Part shown: positions 22,580 to 35,044 of the stretch, one piece after another
Layout: each line of letters starts with the position of its first letter
Numbering within the stretch: position 1 is the first letter of the stretch
Source: Flaccisagitta enflata
Taxonomy: Eukaryota; Chaetognatha; Sagittoidea; Aphragmophora
Direction of reading: 5' to 3'
DNA length: 64,000 bases
Assembly: GCA_965153355.1 (NCBI GenBank)
Contig: OZ231128.1
Coordinates: 51,646,001-51,710,000 of the forward strand
The notes under the pieces: model-generated
Database searches by the model: none
The model's input: the letters and a program-made list of their open reading frames with translations, nothing else
Told to the model about the DNA's origin: nothing
Position numbers and translations under genes: made by a program

Positions 22580-23405
22580 TCCCTGGATGGTTCTTCATCA
22601 TCCGTTGCTTTGTCTTTTCTTTTGGTCCAAAAGCGTCCTAAAAAGGAACATTATGTAGTCTTAAGTACAAATTCCTTTGGCTCGTTTTCAGAGAGAGTCT
22701 TCCTAAATGCGGGTCTGTGATGATGAGAAAGTGTTATACAGTAATGCTGTGTTCTTGACTGCCCTTAGTAAAAACACGCAGACGCGTTTTTGGTCAGCCA
22801 ATTTCCTTCAGGCAACTAAATTTTAAAATTTCAAAATGTCAGTTATTGGTCAGTTTTTTTTCTTCAAAAATATAGAAGCATCATCAATGACGAGGAAAAG
22901 TGTGAATACACGTTACACGTTAAGTGACATTATGAAGCTTCTGCGTAAAAGTGCGTATAATGAAGCTTCTGCGTATGACACGGTGCAAGATCGCGTGAAA
23001 TTTGGTAGTCACCAAGGTTAAAAAATCAAAGTGTCATAAAATATTTTTTTTCTTTATGGTAGTATAGCATATTACTTTCTGATACAAGACAAAAAAAATT
23101 AATGCAAAATCTATTTTGATTAGCTAAATACTAATGATTTATTATTTAATAATAATTTTCACAATATGATGAAATTTTTTCATATTTTTCAAGTATATTC
23201 AATAAGAAAATACATCAAAATATTGTTATTATATCTAATTTATATAGAATATCCAATTTTTAAAAAATTCTTTACTAATTTGCTTAGTTATAAGTTAATA
23301 AAAGCAATAAAAAGCCATTTTTTGCTCATTTTTTCATCATGTCATATGTTAGCTTGCGATTACACATTCAGCAGTTGTCTATAACTTCAATCATCCTACT
23401 TTGTA
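22577..23405. other. No gene seen; very AT-rich from 23030
   Basis: Contains a short direct duplication of ATGAAGCTTCTGCGTA (near 22931 and 22960). No coding content recognised. Confidence 0.5.
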
Positions 23406-23526
23406 TGCATATTCATGCATTCATTCATTCATTCATTCATTCATTCATTCATTCATTCATTCATTCATTTATTCATTCATTCACTCATTCATTCATTCAC
23501 TCATTCATTCATTCTTTCATTCATAA
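23406..23526. repeat. (ATTC)n microsatellite
   Basis: About 28 ATTC units with a few CTTT and TACT changes. Confidence 0.95.
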
Positions 23527-24035
23527 ATTTGATTGGATTTGATGAGATAAGATTTCAATTCAGTCATGAGTGATAACTATTTTTTCATCTGCTTTTCTTG
23601 TCCATAACAATCCTTAATTCTGAACCAAATAGAGGGCTAAGCGACCCACCAACGGACACATCAGTCTTATTCATAGAAGGGCAGGGGCGTGGTTTGAACA
23701 TATGCACATGCTGGACTTCTGCACAGGACAAAAACAAGGATGGAAACACAACCAATACGGAATCACTTGGAATGTGCAGAAGCAGTTATTCTGGTGGACA
23801 GGGGCAGTTTTGTGGGTGGTTGGGGGCTGTCATGTGGGTGGGCAGGAAAAGTGGTGCATCCTTCTATTCAATCAACACTCCCTCTCAATGAGAAAGGCTC
23901 TTTTAGAGTCGCTTCCAACCGATGAACATACCCTCTGATCAGTTGCTTAGCAAGCGCCTCGCCCCAACCCCAACTCCTAACCCCCACTCAAACACAAACA
24001 CACACACAATAACAACTGCACCATCATAAATGCGC
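23527..24035. other. No gene seen
   Basis: GT/GGG-rich stretch at 23680-23850 with no convincing coding signal. Confidence 0.4.
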
Positions 24036-24165
24036 GTTTTATTTCTTTCTTTCTTTCCTTCCTTCTTCTTTCTTTCTTCTTTCTTTCTATCTTTCTTTCT
24101 ATCTTTCTTTTTCTCTTTTTTTTCTTTTTTTTTTCTTTTTTTTTCTTTCTTTCTCTTTTTTTCTT
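24036..24165. repeat. (TTTC)n-rich low-complexity tract
   Basis: Left part of a CTTT array that is split by the hairpin-ended element at 24166. Confidence 0.9.
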
Positions 24166-24376
24166 TTTTAGTCGCGTGCTACGCGACTCTACACCCCACT
24201 TTGTCCGTCGGTCGGTTGGTCGGTTGGTCGGTCAGTCGGTTGGTTGGTCCCCATTTTATTTTTTTTATGTTTTTGCGGTCTTTAGCCTCACTGCACTTGC
24301 CTAAATGCTTTAGTAACTCAAATACTGCCCCTGCCCATCCGCACGCGACTAAGGTAGCCGTGTATCCGGCCTTGTT

Positions 24377-24377
<1 letters not shown>
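24166..24377 (+). mobile_element. Hairpin-ended element, short subfamily, inserted in a CTTT array
   Basis: Hairpin AGTCGCGTGCTACGCGACT (24170-24188), CTACACCCCACTTTGTCC, a GGTCGGTTGGTCGG tract, GCCTCACTGCACTTGCC, half-palindrome GCACGCGACT (24341-24350), GTAGCCGTGTATCCGGCC, TTGTTT. The CTTT array continues on both sides, so the limits are clear. Confidence 0.9.
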
Positions 24378-24428
<51 letters not shown>

Positions 24429-24574
24429 TCGTTCTTTCTTTCTTTCTTTCTCTCTTCCCATTGTTTCTTTTGTACTTTCTTGTTTTCTTCTTTCTTTTTT
24501 TCCTGCCTCTTTCTGTCTTTCTTTCTTTCTTAGTTTTTTTTCTCTCTTCCTCTCTATCTCTTTTTTTCTTTTTT

Positions 24575-24610
<36 letters not shown>

Positions 24611-24790
24611 TTTTTCTCTTTCTCTCTTTCTTTCTCTCTTTCTTTCTCTCTTTCTTGCTCTCTTTTTTTCTTTCTTTCTTGTTCTTTCTTTCTTGTTATT
24701 TTTTTTCTTTTTTTCTTTTTTTCTTTTTTCCTTTTTTTCTTTTTTCTTCTTTTTTCTTTCTTTTTTGTTTTTCTTTCTTCATTTCACTCT
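24378..24790. repeat. (CTTT)n-rich low-complexity tract
   Basis: Right part of the array, with T-runs and CT interruptions. Confidence 0.95.
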
Positions 24791-26208
24791 TTAGGATGTC
24801 CCTCTTCATGTCCGTCTATCTTCCCCCCTTCTCAAGACTTGAAGTTCCATTAAAGCCTATTGAGGCCTGAAATCTTGTTCTAAAGCCTGAAACTAGCCTG
24901 AAATAAGCCAAAAATCAGCCCAATAAGCCTGAAAAGTGCCCTCCCAAGCCAAAAATTGCTGAATTTACTAAAGACTGAAATCAGTCTTCACTTGCTCTAT
25001 CCTGAGAGCATCCCTCATATGCATGAAGCCCCAATCTAGACCGTCCAGGTCTAAAATCTAGTCTTTAGAATCTGAAATCAACCCTCTTTGGCTCTTGGGC
25101 TCTGTAAAGCCACCCCCCTCCTGCATCTGTTCCCTGGATGTATGAAAACTCACCCCTGCTCGCAGCCCACAATCTTGTGACAGGAATTCAGGAACTGTGA
25201 ATCATATATAATCCTTGATTGATTTGGAGTTAGTACCAAAATATTAGCCCCCTAAGATCTAATCAGGGCTGTAGAGAGAAATAACGCCCCTCCCCCCCAT
25301 TGATTATTTTGATCAAATCTGCCCTCCCCCCTTATATTGTTCTTTTACCGCATAGAGATTCGCTCCTGTGATTTTTTGCCTGTCTTTTTTTTTCTTTTTT
25401 TCTCACACATTCGGGGGCCCTTATGGCCCACTAGGGCCTGGGCCCCTATCTTAGATGGGGGGACCCCCCTTTGCATGACCCTGGATCTAATTGAGCCACC
25501 TGGCCACTCATGGGGACCCTCATCAGTACTTAGATCAAGTGTCAAGGAGAAATTCACAATTTTGTCATTCCGACATGTTGTAAATACCTAAGGGTATGAA
25601 AGCCCATAAAAGATCCTTCATCAACCATTCTCATTTCTTAAAAGTTCCAGCGTGGCACAATTTACATAGATGTCAATTACGTATACACATATTTGTTATA
25701 AGTCTAAAGTCTAGAGAAATTTCCAGAGGAAAGATTTTGAGAGAATGTGCTTTTCACTCTTTCTTGTCCCGTCGTTGGATTAACTCTGTTCTTAGTAGTT
25801 GAATAAAAGGTATCAAGAAATTGATAAGTGTATTACTTTGAAGGTTTCATTGGTTGAAGCTACGAAGCATTCATGCTAAAACATAGCAAGTCTTTGATTA
25901 GAAAACAAAGAATTGCCTTGTTTTACATGGTGGCTTAGTGTGATTCATCCCATGTTCCCCGAAGAGATACACCTGTTGATTAGGCGCCAATTGTTGCCTT
26001 TAATGATACTGCTACAAATTTTTCTCTGGCTTCATTTCCTTTTCCCGTCATTTTTTGTGTGTTTTTTTTGTTTTAACCCGTCTATAAGATTTTATGAACA
26101 ACTCGCTAGTTTTCGCTGCTGTTTGAAGGTGAGTGCAAGTAGGGTGGTCCAGAAGAAGAAAAGTGTAATTTTTTTTAGAGCGGGTTAGGTGTAAGGTAAT
26201 ATCTTTAT
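24791..26208. other. No gene seen
   Basis: Includes a run of AAGCC(T)GAAA-type near-repeats at 24850-24960 and otherwise ordinary AT-rich sequence leading to the Gag ORF. A GGTGAGT at 26127 and a T-run plus AG at 26167-26178 resemble splice sites, but the interval is only about 50 nt. Confidence 0.4.
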
Positions 26209-27033
26209 ATGATTAAGAATTTTGATCAGAAAATGTCAGATTTAAACAATCATGAGGCAACTTTGAAGGAACTAATTCAGTCAAGGAAGGTTATCAATGT
26301 TTGCTTGGAAAGTTCAGATGATATAATTTCCTACTTGGAGGAAGAGAAGAGTTTGAAAAATTCTATAATTGATTTATATGAAGATTTTAGTCCAAAGGAT
26401 AAAATAAAGATTGCGTTTCTACACATGAGTAAAGAAGTTGAAAAGTATGCCTGTGGTGAGTCCCTTGAAAGTTGTCATGATTTACATGAACTTTTTGATT
26501 TGCTTTTCAAAACATTATATCCAGCAAGCAATTCAACATTAAGTTTGGAATACAGAAACCTGGTTCAAGGTGAAAGAACCATTTTGGAATTTGCCAAAAG
26601 ACTTAGTGTTTTATGCGAGAAGATTGGGCTTGATTTAGAGATGGAAAAGCTCAAATTTATCTCTGGAATAACAGAGGAAGATGTGAGGGAGACTCTTTTG
26701 AGAGCTGATCTCACTATCTACGGATTTTGGGGCTTGGTAAAATATGCAAGCAGTTTGGTTGAAACTTTGCAGCTTAGCACAAAATTTAAGGAGAGGAAGG
26801 AGGAGGCTAGAATGGAGACTAAAACTAAAAATAAGACTCAGGCATTAATAGTTTCTACAAACTATTTTAGGATAGCCCAAAAGAGGGGTTTGTCCAAAGG
26901 GCAGTGTTATAACTGTATGAAAGGGTTTCACCATGCCATCTCTTGCCCCCAACAGTTTTGCAGCTATTGTAGGGGAAAGACTGGAAATGCGAAGCACTTT
27001 AGCCTAGGTTGTCCTAAAGCTAAAGTGGAATGA
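26209..27033 (+). CDS. Retrotransposon Gag-like protein, intact ORF, two zinc knuckles, no pol
   Basis: 274 codons, ATG to TGA, with no breaks. Residues about 20-190 are helical and charged, like a retrotransposon capsid domain, including the segment LVQGERTILEFAKRLSVLC, which matches the common capsid pattern of a polar helix before the EFA-RL motif. A Lys/Glu-rich linker follows. Residues 233-246 form a canonical C-x2-C-x4-H-x4-C knuckle and 251-268 a second C-x2-C-x8-H-x4-C. No protease, reverse transcriptase or integrase frame follows within 900 bp, and no LTR pair was found. Either a gag-only non-autonomous element or a co-opted gag gene. The Ty3/gypsy side is most likely, but this is not certain. 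Confidence 0.7.
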   Translation: MIKNFDQKMSDLNNHEATLKELIQSRKVINVCLESSDDIISYLEEEKSLKNSIIDLYEDFSPKDKIKIAFLHMSKEVEKYACGESLESCHDLHELFDLLFKTLYPASNSTLSLEYRNLVQGERTILEFAKRLSVLCEKIGLDLEMEKLKFISGITEEDVRETLLRADLTIYGFWGLVKYASSLVETLQLSTKFKERKEEARMETKTKNKTQALIVSTNYFRIAQKRGLSKGQCYNCMKGFHHAISCPQQFCSYCRGKTGNAKHFSLGCPKAKVE

Positions 27034-27924
27034 GCAAAGGAGAAAACATGCATGACATGAATATGTCTATTTTTGTGTTTTATTTCATATCAGTATTTTA
27101 TTAACACGATAAGTTATGCTTGTTATCAAAACATATTTTCATATCTATTATTGTAATAGATATTAAGTTATTGTATGGTTTTACATGTATTTAGATTTGT
27201 GTTACACCCTAATGGATGAAAAATATTGTGCCTATAGCTTGGGTGTCCGTTTTTGTTTGCCAGTCTTTTGTCGATTCGACAGAGTTTGATCATAAGACAA
27301 GGTTGCGAAGTGAAGGAGATTTGTTATCCATTGAAAGATTTGGAGGTTTCTATTTCCTGATTAAAAACAATATGAATATTTTTAATTGATAATATTTTGT
27401 TTTAAAGTTTTGTTTTGTAGAAAATAAAACTATGTTAGAAATATGGAAAATAAATGCTCTTTTGTTCATAAATTAGATAGATAATATATTTTTACTTAAT
27501 GTTTACCAAATAAGGGTGGGACTTGTGTAGTATGTATGAGTGTTTTTGACATGAAACCAATCGATTTTTGTCTCTTAAGAAAACTGGATTTATTCAGGAT
27601 GAAGAGTAGGGTAATTGAATACATGAAATTCTATTACAAGTTTTGTTTCCATTGACTTATGAATTATAGATGTTTTGTATTTGTATTTCTAATCCTGTTT
27701 ATGAAATATTTTATAAATATCATATTGTATGTCTATATAGATTATAAAGAATAACATTGTATATATAAAGATATTTTGTGTATTCGAGGTGCATGAGGAT
27801 CCATCTGGTACCCTTCAATGTGTCTTAATTTTCGATTTTCGATTAGGAGCCCGTGTTTGAAAATTTTGTTTTTGTTTCTTTTATTTCTAGCACTTTGGCC
27901 GAATCAGTTATAAGCCATTCTCTA
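27034..27924. other. AT-rich 3' region of the Gag locus, no gene seen
   Basis: About 890 bp rich in A and T. Several AATAAA-like strings (for example AAAATAAAAC near 27421). No ORF of interest. Confidence 0.4.
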
Positions 27925-28320
27925 TTTTTTGGTCATGTACGCGCGACTTTGCTTGTTGGTCTGTCAGTCTGTCCATCCATCCATTCATAACATTTTAGGC
28001 ATGTTTTTAACACTGTGAACATTTTTGATATCTTTTTGTATACATTTTTTAACATTTTGGCATTTTATCAATTTCTACTTTTCGTTGTCTTTAGACATTT
28101 CTTGGTATTTTTTTGAGCGTTTTTTTTTGACAGTCTTAGACAAATTGTGAGGGATGCGTCACGCGACTGTTTCCTTTTTGAGCTTATCTTTTAAATCTGT
28201 TACTTCAATTTTCCATAAGTTTTGGTTAGCGTTTATTTGTATTCTCGCGAACCTAGAGAGGCTGTGTCTGTTGGTCCGTCGGTCAGTCAGTTTGTCTACC
28301 TGTAACTTACAGTTGAAATC
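27925..28320 (+). mobile_element. Decayed hairpin-ended element remnants (two)
   Basis: TACGCGCGACTTTGC followed by GGTCTGTCAGTCTGTCC (27937-27978), and CTCGCGAACC with GGTCCGTCGGTCAGTCAG (28243-28290). Order fits the family; termini are lost. Confidence 0.35.
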
Positions 28321-28330
28321 ACAAAATGCG

Positions 28331-29480
<1,150 letters not shown>

Positions 29481-29944
29481 GAGTGAGAGAGAAGAGAGAG
29501 ACCGAGACTTTTACATAGACAGAGACATAGAAACAGTGAGAGAGAGAGACTGAGGGACTGACATTCAGAGAGGGACAGACAGAGAGAGAGGCAGACTGAG
29601 TTTTGTTGTCGTCTTGGGCAAATGATCAATTTTTTTTGGATTGGAAAGGAGAATCCAATTCTGGTTAGGCGGAAATCGGCAAGTGACTTATACATTTTAA
29701 TGAAGTTTGCATGCATCTGAGTATGGCCTGGCGTACCTCTGCGTTGTTTGGTTGATTTGTCAGTTAGCTGGTTGATTGGTCTGTTGGTCCGTTGATAATA
29801 GTTTGATTTATAGGTGACAATTTTTGCCTTATGCGAGTCTTGATATATATTATTTTTTTTGGAGATGGCCATAGGGAGGATATATATGATGTTACTAAAA
29901 AAAATATATATCTGAAGTTAAACAGAGACACAAGTAGACTGAGG

Positions 29945-30600
<656 letters not shown>

Positions 30601-31186
30601 ATAGACACAAGTAGACTGAGGGACAGACCGGGACGGAGACAGAGAAAGACAACTGACAAAGGGGAAGAAATAGACAGCGGGTAGAAATAGAGAGGAACAG
30701 ACAAACAGAGATACTGTTTAATTAAACTGACCTGATATCTATCGATATCTAAATATTGACTTTTGACCCTAAGTACACTCTAAGTACACTCTAAGTACAC
30801 TCAATAACTTACAGTATTGGTCCGTCAGTCTGTCGGTTGGTCCATCCGTTTGTCGGGTATTGCTGCTGCTTGAATATTGTATTTTAGTGTCCATCTCTCC
30901 TGCACTGTAAAAGAGAAAAATGGTAGGCGCTGTTTGGTACTAATTGAGTTGTTTTAAAATCTTAAGATGGGTGGTGGTTGTTGATCTGTTAAATTTGTCA
31001 TTTCAAATTGTTCATTTCTCCTGTGTTATTTCTAGCTTTGTTTTTTTTTTTTTTTTTTCTCTTTCTTCTATCTTGAGCGAAATAACATGTTCAATGAAAG
31101 CTAAGGTGGCTTCATTTGACATTTTATTTGACTTCTTGAACATGTAGGGGTGTAGGTTCACTCCAATATTTTCTTTTTATTTCCTT
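30601..31186. other. No gene seen
   Basis: Contains AGTACACTCTA triplication (30768-30800), a GGTCCGTCAGTCTGTCGG remnant (30830) and a T18 run (31026-31045). Confidence 0.4.
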
Positions 31187-31690
31187 TTTGGGACTTGGCT
31201 ACTGTGGGGTATAGTAGTCAGTCCTCTTACTTTCAACGCATGGGAACTTGAAAGAGTCCACCGGGAGTCGGGGTCTCTGAGAGTTCAGAGAAGTGGGTCA
31301 GTAGCTATACTCCCACGCAAAGTATAGCTCCACCTTCCAGAATGTCAGACCTGTGCTTCTGGAGGGTGGCCATTGGTTGGGCTGACTTGGCAGAGTCCTT
31401 GCCGGTAGGGAGCGCGAGGACTGCCCCCTAGCGTTGGCTCTGACCAGACAAGTGCTGCGATGGGGCCATGTAAAGGGAGATTAGTAACAGGTCCCCCGAT
31501 AGACTGGGGAGCTCTTGTTGAGCATAGTTTATCCCCGATAGACTGGGGAGCTCTTGTTGAGCACAACATTTTTTTATCGGACACCACTTCCCGTAAGTGT
31601 GGTACCAAGACCAGGTTAGGACCGAATGACACGGCAGGAGAAGAAGCCCATGCCATGTTTAGGTCAAATGAGAGGAACACAACTTACAGA
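31187..31690 (+). mobile_element. tRNA-derived SINE candidate (tRNA-Glu-like head)
   Basis: 31190-31262 resembles a tRNA: A-box-like TATAGTAGTCAGTCC (31210-31224), anticodon-loop-like CTTTCAA (anticodon TTC, Glu) and a weak B-box ACTTGAAAGAGTCC. It is followed by a GC-richer body with a 38-bp-spaced duplication of CCGATAGACTGGGGAGCTC (about 31496 and 31534). Body limits and tail are uncertain. A genuine tRNA is unlikely because acceptor pairing and B box are poor. Confidence 0.45.
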
Positions 31691-32397
31691 TAATCGACAA
31701 TTTTTTTCATTTTTAAAATCTTACCAAGACTTTAGACTTTTACGGTGGACGACAGATGGTAAATGGCTGGGATTGATTTTGTTATTTAAGCGGGCGAGCT
31801 AGTGAGCCTCGCCGCACAGCGACGCTTCGGTCTTTGATTTTGCCGCACCAGTCACCTGCATTGGTCACCGCTGAGTGCCGCGCGTTTTGTTGAAACATGC
31901 GAACCTTTGTTGTTCTGACCATTGGTCCGGGTCCGTCCAGTGTTGTGGCGGATAGTCGCCTATATGAAAGGAATTATTCAGTGACTGCCCTCCTAAGGCA
32001 TCCTGGAAATTGTTAATGTATATCTTTAGGTATTACAAATTATGGGAAGATTTTTATTCATTTTTGAACTCTTAGATTTTTTTTCAATTTAGATAAAGTA
32101 AGATTGAAACTGTAATTTATTATCCACGGAGTGAAAATGTGAAGGTGGTATAGCTTAAAGCCTACACAGCTATTTTTCCTTCAATTGACAAATGGGGGTT
32201 TGCATGGGGCCTCCATAGTGACCGTTGACCATCCTGTTGTCTGTAATGACCGATTGTAAAGTTTGCTTAGCTGCGTTTCAAGTTGTTTTGTCTGTGTTAG
32301 CCGATTGTGACTGTGAGGAATGAATGTATGCGTGGCCTGTCACTGACTGAACAGACTGATGACATTTGTAGAAAGACTGTGACATACGGACAAGCTG

Positions 32398-32399
<2 letters not shown>
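31691..32399. other. No gene seen
   Basis: Mixed-composition non-coding sequence with a GC-rich patch at 31790-31900. Confidence 0.4.
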
Positions 32400-32481
<82 letters not shown>

Positions 32482-32517
32482 AAGAGAGAGAAAGAGGGAG
32501 AGAGGGAGAGAGGTGAA
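32400..32517. repeat. (GA)n microsatellite at the outer edge of the left duplication arm
   Basis: GA units decaying to GGGA and AAGAGA. It replaces the sequence that the right arm has beyond 36660. Confidence 0.95.
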
Positions 32518-32526
32518 AGTACGCGG

Positions 32527-33118
32527 ACTTAAATCAGCAGACTCAAACCAGCAGACTTAAAACAGCAGACTCAAACCAGTAGACTTAAACCAGCAGACTG
32601 AAACCAGCAGACTTGAAATGACATATATGACAAAAACATACCAAAAAACATAAATGACCATAACATACCAAAAAACATAAATGACCAAAAAAAAAAAGAA
32701 AGAAAAAAAAACCCAAAAACCCAAAAACAAAAAACAAAAAAACCAAAAAACCAAAAACCACAAAAAAAAACAAAAACCAAAAAACTATATTAAATGACCA
32801 AAAATGACCTGAAATGTTCCAAAATGACTTAAAAAGACTTAAAACTATTTGAAATGCCCATAAATGACACAAATGACTTAAATGAACAAAGTGACATAAA
32901 TGATCAAAAATGACCAAGAATGACTAAAAGCAACCAAAAATGACCAAAAACAACAAGAAAATGACTCAAAATAACTTAAGTGACTAAAATTAACTGAAAA
33001 TGACATAAAATACCCTGTAATGACGTAAAACGACGAAAAAAAGCAAAGTGTTACGGATGGACAGACGGACCAACGGACCGACAGAGCGGGTTATAGAGTC
33101 GCGTGCACGCGACTAAAA
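32527..33118 (-). mobile_element. Hairpin-ended element (truncated copy in left arm)
   Basis: Hairpin AGTCGCGTGCACGCGACT at 33097-33114 followed by A6; ACAGAGCGGGTTATAG; GGACCAACGGACCGAC; core of AAATGACCAAAAATGACT and then CAGCAGACTTAAACC units, cut by the GA array. Mirror of the start of the element at 36070. Confidence 0.9.
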
Positions 33119-33337
33119 AATTCCGTTTGGGTAATACGTTTGTAAAATTTCCTCTGACGCTTTTCAGTTAGCTCTTTCCACGTAGGACGATGCAAAGCAT
33201 GTTGGAGATCTGTAACAGACTCCCAATTCCGATAGTTGAAGATCCTGCGGAAGAGAGAGTTATATGCAACTCTCAGGCGCCTCCGCTCATCCCGATTGGC
33301 AACGTGAATGACTTCTATCGCGTAAGTTAGGATACAG
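33119..33337 (-). pseudogene. LINE ORF2 C-terminal fragment (minus copy)
   Basis: Encodes NRDERRRLRVAYNSLFRRIF and then NWESVTDLQHALHRPTWKEL, the typical C-terminal tail of CR1/Jockey-type LINEs, also similar in pattern to the C-terminus of the 4.2-9.7 kb LINE (NAVRRIFGFRRW...). The frame is open. It is cut at one end by the hairpin-ended element and at the other by the MITE. Confidence 0.7.
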
Positions 33338-33893
33338 GGTGTATCATGCCAAATTAGATATAAGAAAACGATGGTATTCTGTTTCTGAAAGTGCAAAAAT
33401 AGTTCTGAAAAAAGATTCAAAGAGCACATAAGCTCCGGTTTTTTATGTAAAAATTTCATGGGTCTGGGTCAAATATTCTAGCCACAATATCAACTTGAAG
33501 TGAACTGAGCATTTAGAGGAGAAGCTTTTTGGACATGATTTTGATGCTGAAAGTTTTTCTTTAAATTGCTCTCATTTCAAAATGGCTTGAGCCACATATT
33601 ACAGATTGGTCTCAAATTAAAGAAAATTTGATAAGCTTGATTTTGGGACCAATCTGGCATCTGTAACTTAAGCCGTTTAGAAATGAGAGCAATTCAAAAA
33701 AAAACTTTCAGAATCAAAATCATGCCAAAAATACTTCTCCTCTAAATGTTCAATTTTTTTCAAATCGATGTTGTGGGTAGAATATTTGACCCAGACCCAT
33801 GAAATTTTTACACAAAAAACCGGAGCTCATGTGCTCTTTGAATCTTTTTTCAAATTTTCCTTTACACTTATAGAAGCAGAATACCATCGTTTT
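33338..33893. mobile_element. Palindromic MITE, CAGGGTGTATCA termini (truncated copy)
   Basis: Starts CAGGGTGTATCATGCCAAAT after TA, and is self-complementary over its length (arms meet near 33620). The right terminus is missing because the duplication breakpoint falls there. Confidence 0.85.
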
Positions 33894-33970
33894 GAGGCCG
33901 CTGCCCTGCTCTTACTCTACCTCTTTAGCTGATCACTCAAAGCTGGGCATCGGGTACCGCATGTGCAATC
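33894..33970 (-). repeat. GGTCAGCGGTACC module, minus copy
   Basis: GGCCGCTGCCCTGCTCTTAC then GGGCATCGGGTACCG: the dispersed module also at 18795, 38138 and 55010. Confidence 0.6.
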
Positions 33971-33982
33971 CTTGGATAACTT

Positions 33983-34189
33983 GTTTTAAGTCATTTTAAG
34001 TTATTATAAGTCATTCTTAGACATTTTAAGTCATTATAGGCCTTTCTAAACAATTGTAAGTCATATTAAGTTATTTTAAGTTATTTTAAGTCACTTCAGT
34101 GAATCAGATCTATTTAGTCATTTAAAGTCATATCAGGTCATCTTAATTATCTATGTCCCGCACGCGATCTATTGGTGTTGGCCTTGTTT
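33983..34189 (+). mobile_element. Hairpin-ended element, right-end fragment
   Basis: AAGTCATTTT-type decamer core, then CCGCACGCGATCTATTGGTG and TTGGCCTTGTTT. The hairpin end is missing. Confidence 0.75.
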
Positions 34190-34772
34190 AATTTGACCTC
34201 AGTCGAACAATAAAAACCTTTTGAATTGTCTTTTAAGAGTTCCATGGCGATAGGGAAACCAACAGTTGTGCTGTAACGATGTAAGAATGGTTTGTGCTAT
34301 CAGAGAACTTAATTAAGTAGCTTTTTTTTACATTTCAGATATTGATGAGTGAGCCTCTTATCCATGTCTCCATGACGGCACCTGCAACAACTTAATTGGC
34401 GATTTCAATTGCAATTGTCAAGATGAATATTACAGAGATATCTGTGAAGGAGGTCAGCCTCTGGCAGGGGAGGGAGGGGGGGCAAAACGCAAAAAGATGT
34501 TTGTGAATTGTATTTTTTTCTTGGGGGGTGAGAGATAATGCTGAATATCGTTATATGATGAATATCTTTACATCCATATACATCAAAGATACATTGCACA
34601 GTGAATCTTAAAAAAATCTTTTATTCTTTCCAGTTTCATTCAGGTCTTTCTTTTTGGTCGTCAACGTTGCAAATTCCTTCACAGACCTTCCAAGTACTAG
34701 CAAGGAAAAAAGTTTGGAAGCACTATCTACATCATTTCATCTTAAAGAAAATTTTCAGACTTTGAAATTAAG
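34190..34772. other. No gene seen
   Basis: AT-rich sequence between two hairpin-element fragments. A GGAGGGAGGGGGGGC G-run sits at 34468-34485. Confidence 0.4.
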
Positions 34773-34913
34773 AAACAAGGCCAGATACACGGCCGGATAC
34801 ACGGCTAACTCATCGCGTGCGGGTGAGCAGGGGCAGGTCTGGAGAAGGTCATCAAAGCATTTGGGCAGGAGCGGTAGGCTCAAAAAGCTCAAAAACGTCA
34901 ACAAAGTAAAAAT
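34773..34913 (-). mobile_element. Hairpin-ended element, short subfamily, left-end fragment
   Basis: AAACAAGGCCAGATACACGG with GGATACACGGCT duplicated in tandem, TCGCGTGCGGGTGAGCAGGG, GGGCAGGAGCGGTAGGCTC and CAAAGTAAAAA. The palindrome end is lost. Confidence 0.75.
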
Positions 34914-35044
34914 GGCAATTTCAAAATTTCAAGGATTTCTGGCGAAAAGATATCCCTTGTCCTGACACAGCCGATTTTTGTCAAAGCATAAAGATATCCA
35001 ATCGAAGCTCCTCAAAGACCTGCAACATGCATTGTACAACTATA

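Larger units (their letters stand above)
32527..33893 (-). repeat. Left arm of a 1.4-kb inverted duplication
   Basis: Reverse complement of about 35281-36660 with few differences. It contains, from left to right, a truncated hairpin-ended element, a LINE tail fragment and most of a palindromic MITE. The inner breakpoint lies inside the MITE terminus (CCATCGTTTT, then unrelated GAGGCCGC). Confidence 0.9.

Noticed and set aside
26127-26178. A 50-nt intron upstream of the Gag ORF
   Set aside because: Donor and acceptor-like strings exist but the size is marginal and no upstream coding exon is evident.
31190-31262. Functional tRNA-Glu gene
   Set aside because: Acceptor stem does not pair and the B box is poor; a SINE head is the better explanation.
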